Assembly (NCBI GenBank): GCA_043813895.1 | Contig: JBDRKQ010000020.1 | Span: 1-64,000 of the forward strand | Direction: 5' to 3' | From: CAZTAR01 sp043813895 | GTDB taxonomy: Bacteria > Planctomycetota > Phycisphaerae > UBA1845 > UTPLA1 | DNA: 64,000 nt | Shown here: piece after piece, positions 33,725 to 40,985 of the stretch | Layout: each line of letters starts with the position of its first letter | How positions within the stretch are numbered: position 1 is the stretch's first letter | Translations under genes and position numbers: made by a program | Notes under the pieces: model-generated | Database searches by the model: none | What the model saw: the letters and a program-made list of their open reading frames with translations, nothing else | What the model was told of the DNA's origin: nothing

Positions 33725-34483
33725 ATGCTCTACGTCGCGACATCCTTCTGGCTGACCGTGGCGGTCCTATTGGCGTGGGGCGTCCACTATCTCTGGAGTA
33801 CCGTCGCAAAGCCGAAGGCCGTCAACGCGGTGCTCCTCCCTGGCACGCTGGTGGCTCAGTTGGGGCATATCGTGGGGCTCCTCATTACCGGGGCGACCGT
33901 CAATAACACCTCGCTCATGCGCAACGACGACAAGGGCGGTCCCGAGACCGATCCGGCTCCCCAGCCAAGACTTCCCGTCATCGGGCCGGTGATTGTCGCA
34001 CTGCTGCCTATGCTTGCGCTTGGGTTCGTGCTCTATCTCGTCATCGCCGAACTCGGCATGCCGGTGGTTCAACACGTCAACACACTGCAGGCTGGGCAAA
34101 TCACCCGGGAACTGCCCGGTACGCTTCCCGCGTTTTGGGACCAGCTTCGGGCGTTGGTCACACTTGCGGAAGGGACGTTGGCGGCAGTCTGCAACGGCGA
34201 GGGCGGCCGCGTTCGAATGGTGGTGTTCGTATACCTGATGATCTGCCTGACCGTGAGGATGGCTCCTTTGCCGGGCAACGTCAGAGGCCACATCGGGGCG
34301 ATCGTGGGGCTGGGCATCGCAGGTTGGCTGGCGGGGAGTCTCTCGCCCAAGCTTCCCGAGATGATTACGCAGACTTGGCCGTTGTTGACTTTGATCATCG
34401 GCTGGCTGCTCTTGCTGCTGATGATCAGCCTGGTCGTGCGGGGCGCGATCGGCTCGATTCGCATGATCATTCAGACAAACTGA
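33725..34483 (+). CDS. Multi-pass membrane protein, unknown function
   Basis: About 252 residues with five predicted membrane helices: FWLTVAVLLAWGVHYLW, LLPGTLVAQLGHIVGLLITG, VIGPVIVALLPMLALGFVLY, a central helix pair around MVVFVYLMICLTVRMAPLPG and GAIVGLGIAGWLAGSL, and LLTLIIGWLLLLLMISLVV. The AQLGH segment recalls membrane metalloproteases loosely, but no HExxH is present. The ATG at 33725 is chosen because hydrophobic sequence begins there; ATG 33674 (overlapping the palindrome) is an alternative. It ends 32 bases before the HldE-like gene and may be co-transcribed with it. Confidence 0.75.
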   Translation: MLYVATSFWLTVAVLLAWGVHYLWSTVAKPKAVNAVLLPGTLVAQLGHIVGLLITGATVNNTSLMRNDDKGGPETDPAPQPRLPVIGPVIVALLPMLALGFVLYLVIAELGMPVVQHVNTLQAGQITRELPGTLPAFWDQLRALVTLAEGTLAAVCNGEGGRVRMVVFVYLMICLTVRMAPLPGNVRGHIGAIVGLGIAGWLAGSLSPKLPEMITQTWPLLTLIIGWLLLLLMISLVVRGAIGSIRMIIQTN

Positions 34484-34515
34484 CGGGCGTGGATCCGGGC
34501 GGATCGGATGGCCGT

Positions 34516-36210
34516 ATGCTCGAAAAGAATCAGCGACAAGACGGTGGCATTTCGGGCGACTATCGCCGCAAGATGGTCTCCGTCGACCGGCTAACGCAGA
34601 TCGTCACCGACCTCCGCTCGAACGCCACGGGCAGTGCGGAGGGGCGTCCCACGGTCGTGCTTTGTCATGGGTGCTTCGACATCGTCCACCCGGGTCACAT
34701 CCGCTATTTGGAGTTTGCGCGAACGCAGGGAGATCTGCTGGTCGTCTCCATCACCGGCGACGCGCTAATCAGTAAGGGCGACCAGCGCCCCTATATCCCA
34801 CAGGAGTTGCGTGCGGAGAACCTCGCCGCGCTAGAACTTGTGGACTTCGTGGTGGTCGATTCGAATCCGACCGCGTGTTCACTGATCCAACTTATTCGCC
34901 CGGACGTGTACGTAAAGGGCCAGGAATACGCCACGAGCCAGGACCCGCGGTTCCTCGCCGAACGGCAGGTGGTCGAGGCGGGCGGCGGGCGCGTCATCTT
35001 CTCCAGCGGCGACGTCGTGTTCAGCTCCAGCCGCCTGGGCGAGCTGATATCTCGGCCAGATCACGATTCGCCGACGCTGGATTCTCTGAGCGCCGTTTGC
35101 CGGCGCCACGCGATCGACGAGCCGCGTTTGACGTCCTTCCTTGACGACATGCGGGGCAAACGCGTGCTGATTTTCGGCGACATCTTCGTTGATCGCTATG
35201 TCCTCTGCGATGCGACCGACATCGCGAGTGAATCGCCGATGATGTCGCTCAACGCGCTGGACAAGCGTGATTATCTCGGCGGCGCCGCATTCGTGGCTGC
35301 ACAGGTCGCGGCGATGGGGGCAGACCCCCTGCTCGTGACCGGATTGAGCGAGGATGATCTGTCGGCGTGGGCGATGGATGCACTGGCGGAGGCGGGCGTG
35401 GAGGTTCGCGCCTCCCGGCACCGGCCCGAGTTGGCCGTGCAAACTCGCTTCCTGGTGGACGACCACAAGCTCTTCCGGGTCGATCGCACGGTAGTTCGGC
35501 CGCTGGATTCGGTGGGCGAGCGGCGGGCGTCTGATATCCTGGTGGATGAGGCGGGACATGCTGACGCCGCCATCATCTACGACAGCGGCTACGGCATCAT
35601 CACGCCCGGCGTGTTGCAGCAACTCGGCACAACCTTCCGGCAGAGGCTGCCGCTGTTGGCCGGCGGGGCCACCGAGCCTCGCGGCAATCTCAAGGTGCTG
35701 CGGGACTTCGATCTGCTCTGCTCATCAGAGCGCAAACTTCGCGTCGCGCTGAACGATTTCGGCAGCGGCCTCTCCACGCTGGCCTACCGCGTTTTGCAGA
35801 AGACGCAGGCCAAACAGATGATCGCATCGCTCGGTAAGCGGGGGCTGGTCACGTTCGACCGGCGATCACATGATCGCGATTCGGCCAACTGGGGGGATCG
35901 ACTTTGCAGCGAGCACCTCCCGTCGTTCGCCGCGCGCGTCGTGGATAGCCTGGGCTGCTGTGAATCACTCCTTGCGGTTGCCACGTTAGCTCTTGCAAGC
36001 GGCGCGGGGCTGATGCAGGCCGCGTATCTCGGCGAAGCTGCGGCGGCGATTCAGATCGCCATGCCTGGTCCTGCGCCCGTCCGATCGGACGATCTGCGCC
36101 GGTGGGTTATCGGCCGCCCCGAATTGAGAGAGCCCGAGGCGTGTGACGCTCCCGCATTCCACAGCGAGACCGGCTCATCGAGGAATCAACATGCGATCAA
36201 AGTCGTGTGA
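34516..36210 (+). CDS. HldE-like protein, nucleotidyltransferase then PfkB kinase, kinase motif degenerate
   Basis: A 564-residue protein with two domains in reverse order to E. coli HldE. Residues about 45-180 are a cytidylyltransferase-fold adenylyltransferase (VVLCHGCFDIVHPGHIRYLE, with HxGH at 58-61, and VYVKGQEY). Residues about 214-515 are a PfkB/ribokinase fold (RVLIFGDIFVDRYVLCDATD, YLGGAAFVAAQVAAMGADPL, FRVDRTVVRP). The ribokinase catalytic motif GAGD reads GCCE at 480-483 (VVDSLGCCESLLA), so kinase activity is doubtful. It would make ADP-heptose or another nucleotide sugar for surface glycans. A weak ribosome site precedes ATG 34516; ATG 34573 is an alternative. Its 3' end overlaps the GT2 gene by 20 bases. 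Confidence 0.88.
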   Translation: MLEKNQRQDGGISGDYRRKMVSVDRLTQIVTDLRSNATGSAEGRPTVVLCHGCFDIVHPGHIRYLEFARTQGDLLVVSITGDALISKGDQRPYIPQELRAENLAALELVDFVVVDSNPTACSLIQLIRPDVYVKGQEYATSQDPRFLAERQVVEAGGGRVIFSSGDVVFSSSRLGELISRPDHDSPTLDSLSAVCRRHAIDEPRLTSFLDDMRGKRVLIFGDIFVDRYVLCDATDIASESPMMSLNALDKRDYLGGAAFVAAQVAAMGADPLLVTGLSEDDLSAWAMDALAEAGVEVRASRHRPELAVQTRFLVDDHKLFRVDRTVVRPLDSVGERRASDILVDEAGHADAAIIYDSGYGIITPGVLQQLGTTFRQRLPLLAGGATEPRGNLKVLRDFDLLCSSERKLRVALNDFGSGLSTLAYRVLQKTQAKQMIASLGKRGLVTFDRRSHDRDSANWGDRLCSEHLPSFAARVVDSLGCCESLLAVATLALASGAGLMQAAYLGEAAAAIQIAMPGPAPVRSDDLRRWVIGRPELREPEACDAPAFHSETGSSRNQHAIKVV

Positions 36211-37381
36211 CTGTAGCGTCATCATCCCGACGTTCAACCGCCGCCACGTCTTGGAGGAGACGCTAACTCGGCTGGACGCGTTTTCCGGTCCGAGCTACGA
36301 GACCATCGTCGTGGACAACGGCTCGACCGATGGCTCGTTGAAGCTGCGGGCTCGATATCCCCACGTGCGGTGGATCGAGTTGGACCGCAACCTTGGCGCC
36401 GCCGCAAGAAACGTCGGCGCCGTCGCCGCCCGCGGCCGCGTGCTCCTGATGCTGGATGACGACAGTTGGCCGGCCGAGGGTACGCTGGAACGGCTGGTCG
36501 AGCTTTTCGACACATCGCCGGACCTTGGCGCCGCGGCCTGTCGCGTGCGGCTCGCCGATCAGCCGCACCTGCACGACGCCGGCGGTGTGCCCGGCATTTT
36601 TTTCAACTGCGGCGGCGCGATCCGGCGGGAGGCGTTTCTGCAAGCAGGCGGTTTTCCGGTGGATTTCGATTACTACGTGGAGGAGTACGACCTCTGCTGC
36701 CGCCTGTGGCAGAACGGCTGGCGCGTCGAGCCGCATGGAGACACGCTCGTCTGGCATCGCCGGGTCACGGAGAATCGTGATAACAACCGAATGCTGCGTC
36801 TGCTGGTTCGCAACAACCTCCGTTTGTGGGGTCGCTATGCGCCGGCCGGTTCCTTGGACGATCTCGTTGAGAGCACCATCGACCGGTATCGTCGAGTGGC
36901 CGAGAAGGAGGGGGCAATCAGCGGTTTCCATGAAGGCCTGGAGCTAGGCCGCGCGGAAAACGCCTTGGCTCGCCGCCGCCGTCGCCCGTTGTCGCGTGGG
37001 CAGTTCGAGGATCTCTTCGGCCTGCCTGCCGCGCGGAGGATGCTGCGACATTGGGCCGATAACCAACACGTCAGAACCGTCGCCGTTTGGATGCGGGGGA
37101 AGGGGTGCGAGCAATTGCTCGACATCCTTCCGTCGGCTAACATCGGTGTGGAGGCCGTGTACGACGTTCGGGTGGAAGACGCGTCCTGGAGAGGTGTGCC
37201 TTTGCGTTCCTCGGACAGCTTTCGACCTGACGCGGTTGACGGTATCGTCGTTGGTTCTCTGTCGCCGGGTGTTGCGGAAGACATCCGGAACGAGCTGCGC
37301 GAGTGCTTTGCGTCTGTTCCGATCGTCTCGGCCGCTCCGTGGGTCCGGCACGCGTATGAACCGCTCGCGGCATCGGCATAG
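36191..37381 (+). CDS. Family 2 glycosyltransferase
   Basis: A 396-residue cytoplasmic GT-A glycosyltransferase. It starts CDCSVIIPTFNRRHVLEETL, then ETIVVDNGSTDGSL, RNLGAAARNVGAVAARG, the DxD-type metal motif LLMLDDDSWPAEG and the acceptor-side ED-like motif DYYVEEYDLCCRLW. A C-terminal region from about residue 290 is not part of GT2 and resembles a small alpha/beta domain (VRTVAVWMRGKGCEQLLDIL). The ATG at 36191 follows CGAGGAATCAAC and lies inside the 3' end of the HldE-like gene, indicating coupling. The flagellin genes follow, so flagellin glycosylation is one possible role. Confidence 0.88.
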   Translation: MRSKSCDCSVIIPTFNRRHVLEETLTRLDAFSGPSYETIVVDNGSTDGSLKLRARYPHVRWIELDRNLGAAARNVGAVAARGRVLLMLDDDSWPAEGTLERLVELFDTSPDLGAAACRVRLADQPHLHDAGGVPGIFFNCGGAIRREAFLQAGGFPVDFDYYVEEYDLCCRLWQNGWRVEPHGDTLVWHRRVTENRDNNRMLRLLVRNNLRLWGRYAPAGSLDDLVESTIDRYRRVAEKEGAISGFHEGLELGRAENALARRRRRPLSRGQFEDLFGLPAARRMLRHWADNQHVRTVAVWMRGKGCEQLLDILPSANIGVEAVYDVRVEDASWRGVPLRSSDSFRPDAVDGIVVGSLSPGVAEDIRNELRECFASVPIVSAAPWVRHAYEPLAASA

Positions 37382-37562
37382 CGGCCGCGATAACATACCG
37401 TGTCCCGCGCTCGTCCGATCTCGCCGGGAAGGGTGGCGCTGTCTTTTTCCTAATACGCGAATATCCACTGGTCGATGCTGCGCGGACTGACTGCGGCCCC
37501 GCCGCCGCAAACGCGGGTGCTTTGATATCAGACAAGCACCGAAGGTATCACGCAAGAGCAGG

Positions 37563-38447
37563 TTGATCTTGAGAGGCAGAAAGAGAAACATCTCGCCGCT
37601 TGTGGCTGCTCGGGTCCGCCCGGCCAGGCAGGCGCCTGCGGGCTGTCCGCATGGAGGCGCCGCCGGAAGTCTGAGAATCAGCCGCGTCGGCAAGTCCGGC
37701 GATGTTTCCCACATTTCTCAGGCGGCCGACGAGAACATCGGCGCGCGTGAGGAAGTCCGCCGCTCGGCCACGGCCCTGCACGCCACCGAAGCCGCGTTAG
37801 GAAGGATGAGCGATCTGCTTGGGGGACTCGATAAGAAGATTGACGCAGCCTGCGGCGTACATCGCAGGCCGCCAGGGTCCGCCTCCGTTCTGCAAGCCAC
37901 GATCGATTCGACGCTTGATGCGATCGATAGCGTCGTGAACAGCGTTGAGTTCGGCGGTCGCAAACTGCTGAGTGAGCCGTGGCCCGGGACATTCGAGGAC
38001 GCAATCCTCCGCGAAGATTCGATCTCTTGTGAGAACGGTGAAGCCGGCTTTCCCGACGTGGACACGCGGCGCTTTCATGGAGGCCCCGGCGGATTCCTTG
38101 CCTCACTGCGAAGCGGCGCGGCGAGGTCCGTCGCCTGCGCAGGGCTCGACGACATTCGCGCAGTCATCCAGGCGAGCATGTCTGAACTCACGCAAAAACG
38201 CGAACAGCTCGTGACGTTTCTGAGTACGCAGGTCGGTCCCGTGATCGACGCGCTCGAGGTGGCCGGCGAGAACGTCGCAGCCGCCGAGAACATCCTGGAC
38301 GATGCGGACTTCGCATTACAGGTCGGCCGAATGACCGGTGCGGACGTGCTGCTGAATGCGAGTCACCGGCAGCGATCGGTATCCTCGCCGACTCGTTTCG
38401 TGCGGCTGTCCGAGTTTCAGGCGGATGATCCGTCACATCAGGACTAA
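37563..38447 (+). CDS. Divergent flagellin-like protein (flagellin paralogue lacking the D0 start)
   Basis: About 294 residues, unannotatable by simple motifs but alignable by eye to the flagellin encoded downstream. Residues about 60-140 (ALHATEAALGRMSDLLGGLD, then DAIDSVVNSVEFGGRKLLSE) match flagellin ISTADGALAEVSKMLLEIKG and ESINRVANSTQFNGKKLLNG. The end (AAENILDDADFALQVGRMTG, then ADVLLNAS) matches ASESAIRDTDYAVEVSRLTR and AQIILQS. The canonical N-terminal INTN..LSSGLRIN segment is absent, replaced by a basic Pro/Gly-rich stretch. Start is uncertain (TTG at 37563 or 37569; GCAGG precedes the latter). It may be a filament adaptor, minor flagellin or decayed copy. Confidence 0.7.
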   Translation: MILRGRKRNISPLVAARVRPARQAPAGCPHGGAAGSLRISRVGKSGDVSHISQAADENIGAREEVRRSATALHATEAALGRMSDLLGGLDKKIDAACGVHRRPPGSASVLQATIDSTLDAIDSVVNSVEFGGRKLLSEPWPGTFEDAILREDSISCENGEAGFPDVDTRRFHGGPGGFLASLRSGAARSVACAGLDDIRAVIQASMSELTQKREQLVTFLSTQVGPVIDALEVAGENVAAAENILDDADFALQVGRMTGADVLLNASHRQRSVSSPTRFVRLSEFQADDPSHQD

Positions 38448-38887
38448 TCCCACCGTCTCATAAACAGCCTTTATTCAATCAGTTACGCCGGATTTCGGAC
38501 GGTCCTGCTTTCCACTCGCTGTAATGGTGCTCTTATCGGAACACCTGTTGTAAAAAAACTCGACTCCGGCGAAGCCTTGATAAAGCCTAATGAAAGTCGG
38601 TCGTCGAGTGGCCCGATAGGAAGCACTGTTGAACCCGATGTCGGGTCGCGAGACCAGGCGCTCGAAGCATGTTGAAAGAGATGGAGTGAACTCCGGCAAG
38701 AAGCCGGAAGCCCCGAGAAAGGCGAGAACGAATCGACGCGGAAGCAGGCTATCAAGCAAGGACCGATTCGGACCGCCATCCTTCAACGCTCGAGGGATGA
38801 GAGAGAAAGAGAGGGCACGCACGGCTGCGTGCCATACCACGCATCGAAACACCGAAGAGGTTTGCGTGGGCGTTCAGGGAGGAATCC
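38448..38887. other. Leader region of the flagellin gene
   Basis: A 440-base non-coding region. It includes a sigma-28-like promoter (38592-38619) that would give a leader of roughly 260 bases. The leader has the hairpin CTCCGGCaagaaGCCGGAAG around 38691-38710 and ends with the strong ribosome site GGGAGGAATCC before ATG 38888. Confidence 0.55.
38592..38619 (+). promoter_or_regulatory. Sigma-28 (FliA)-type promoter for flagellin
   Basis: GAAAGTCG, 12 bases, then CCCGATAG. The flagellar consensus in enterobacteria is TAAAGTTT-N11-GCCGATAA; the shared words AAAGT and CCGATA are 20 bases apart start to start, against 19 in the consensus. It lies 269 bases upstream of fliC, in the right orientation. 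Confidence 0.6.
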
Positions 38888-40339
38888 ATGAGTCGCATCA
38901 ATACAAATGTCTCAGCACTTCAGTCAATTCGCCACCTGATCAACAGTCAGGCGGACCTGACTACCAGCCTGGAGCGCCTCAGTTCCGGACTCCGCATCAA
39001 CAGAGGGGCTGACGATCCGGCGGGTCTGATCGCGTCGGAATCACTTCGCTCTGAGATGCGCGGGCTGAACGCCGCAATCGATAACTCGACACGCGCGGTC
39101 AACGTCATCTCGACGGCGGACGGTGCGCTTGCCGAAGTCTCCAAGATGCTCCTCGAGATCAAGGGGCTGATCGACACGTCGAGCAACTCGGGCGCCCTAT
39201 CCGACGACGAGATCGCAGCCAACCAGTTGCAGGTCGACTCTCTGTTGGAAAGCATCAACCGCGTCGCGAACTCAACGCAGTTTAACGGCAAGAAGCTCCT
39301 CAACGGCGGACTCGGTTACACCATCAACGGGTTGAGCACGGCCGACATTGGGCGCCTTCAGGTGTTCGGCGCGCGCGTGCCCGCCGGTGGGACGCAGTCC
39401 GTCACCGTTCAGGTGACGCAGTCCGCGCAGACCGCCGCCATCACGATCGGCACGGGCGGCGCAACAGGTATCTCCTCCTCCGGGCACCTGGAGCAGGCAA
39501 ACGATGTGACCCTTGAAATCCGCGGGTCACTTGGAACCGAGATTTTCACCTTTACCGGCAGTTCAACGATGGCCTCCATCGCCACCACCGTGGCGAACTT
39601 CAAGACGCTGACCGGCGTCTCCGCGACCGCCAGTGCCGGAGGGATTTCGTTTAACAGCACCGAATATGGGAGCGACGAGTTCGTTTCCGTCCGGGCGATC
39701 AGCGGCACCTTCACTGTCGTGCAGGGCGATCAAGGCGACTATGAAGATCGTGGCAGAGATGCCGCCGTCATGTTCAACGGACAGGCCGCGAACGTCGACG
39801 GATTGGTCGCCAGGATCCGGTCGAACGGACTGGACATCGTTGCCGAGCTGACGCAGAAGCTCGGCACGCAGATACTGAGCACCAACTTCGACATCACCGG
39901 CGGCGGTGCGAACTTCCAGATTGGCCCCGAGGTCAACAGCGACGGGCTCGTCAGCATCGGCATTCCGTCGATCGTCACGTCGAACCTTGGCAACAGCATC
40001 AACGGCTATCTGAACTCATTGGGTTCCGGCGGCGCCAACCAGATTACCGACATCAATAATCACCCCAACGCCGAGAAGATCATCGGCGAGGCGATCGGGC
40101 AGATCTCGATCCTGAGCGGACGGCTGGGTGGGTTCCAGGCCAATCAGGTCGATACCAACCTTAACAGCCTGCGAACCGCTCTCGAGAACGTGACGGCCTC
40201 TGAATCCGCGATCAGGGATACCGACTATGCGGTCGAGGTCTCGAGACTGACCAGAGCGCAGATCATTCTTCAGTCCACGACGCAGATGTTGGGTATCGCG
40301 AACCAAGCACCGCAGATCGTACTGTCGCTGCTCGGCTAA
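38888..40339 (+). CDS. fliC: Flagellin
   Basis: The filament subunit, exported through the flagellar type III system. The 483-residue protein has conserved ends: MSRINTNVSALQSIRHLINS, LERLSSGLRINRGADDPAG, LNAAIDNSTRAVNVISTADG and NSTQFNGKKLLNG at the N-terminus (D0/D1), and LSGRLGGFQANQVDTNLNSL, ESAIRDTDYAVEVSRLTRAQ and QAPQIVLSLLG at the C-terminus. The centre (about 150-370) is a variable surface domain. It has its own promoter-like site and a strong terminator at 40372-40407, so it is likely expressed as a single gene. Confidence 0.97.
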   Translation: MSRINTNVSALQSIRHLINSQADLTTSLERLSSGLRINRGADDPAGLIASESLRSEMRGLNAAIDNSTRAVNVISTADGALAEVSKMLLEIKGLIDTSSNSGALSDDEIAANQLQVDSLLESINRVANSTQFNGKKLLNGGLGYTINGLSTADIGRLQVFGARVPAGGTQSVTVQVTQSAQTAAITIGTGGATGISSSGHLEQANDVTLEIRGSLGTEIFTFTGSSTMASIATTVANFKTLTGVSATASAGGISFNSTEYGSDEFVSVRAISGTFTVVQGDQGDYEDRGRDAAVMFNGQAANVDGLVARIRSNGLDIVAELTQKLGTQILSTNFDITGGGANFQIGPEVNSDGLVSIGIPSIVTSNLGNSINGYLNSLGSGGANQITDINNHPNAEKIIGEAIGQISILSGRLGGFQANQVDTNLNSLRTALENVTASESAIRDTDYAVEVSRLTRAQIILQSTTQMLGIANQAPQIVLSLLG

Positions 40340-40371
40340 CGCCGCGGAATGGCCTCGTAACACTGGGAACC

Positions 40372-40407
40372 ACGGGCGGGGCGATGAACGTCTCGCCCGT
40401 TTTGTTT
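40372..40407 (+). terminator. Rho-independent terminator after flagellin
   Basis: ACGGGCG (40372-40378) pairs with CGCCCGT (40394-40400) over a 15-base loop, followed by TTTGTTT. It is 33 bases after the fliC stop. Confidence 0.75.
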
Positions 40408-40985
40408 CGTGACGGCCGGCGTAGCACGAAAGGGCCTGCACCCGAAGAGACGCGGCCGCAGGATCGCGAGTTGATCGGCCGATACAGAGGTTGTTCGGTC
40501 GCGCCCGAGGCAGCCGGGCAGACAGTGAGTGTCGCCGTTGTGGAGCCCTCCGATGCAGACACGCACCCACGATCGGGAATCCTGCCATGAAAGCGGCGTC
40601 ATTCTCACCTGTTACGTCAACGGGCGCAAGCGATTCCGTGCCGTGCCGGCAGACGGTGACGGTTCCCACGGAGAAGTTGACGGCGTCGGTGATGCACGCG
40701 ACTCACGCAATGCGAATCGCCGACTTGGCGTCGTTGCCAAGAGAAGCCGGCGTTTTCACTGACAGCCTTCGAGCCGCCTCCCGAGTTCACTGTTCCAATC
40801 CTCGCTGCAGCCGTGCCCGACAAGCACGCTCGAATCGGAGGTTCCAGCGCCAAAACGACCACTTCGCGCCAGGGTCACTGCGACACGCGTGCCACGGGCA
40901 AACGTGGAATGTCCCAGCGGCATGTTGATCCTGACAGCACGTCGATACGGGAACATGCCGACATAATGGTGGGAGTTCACTGACT
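40408..40985. other. Spacer between flagellin and fliD
   Basis: About 580 bases. Several overlapping open frames (for example 40491-40928) are present but none shows a flagellar motif; FlaG, often found here, is not recognisable. GCCGATAC at 40478 resembles a sigma-28 -10 box but has no -35 partner at the right distance. The fliD promoter is therefore unassigned. Confidence 0.4.

Noticed and set aside
33725..34483. M50-type membrane protease
   Set aside because: AQLGH only loosely recalls the active-site helix and no HExxH or second metal-binding motif is present.
40478..40485. GCCGATAC as a fliD sigma-28 promoter
   Set aside because: The -10-like word is good but no AAAG-type -35 lies 18-21 bases upstream, and it is 500 bases from fliD.
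40491..40928. Possible flaG or other flagellar gene between fliC and fliD
   Set aside because: No FlaG motif, poor ribosome site and several competing frames of equal quality.
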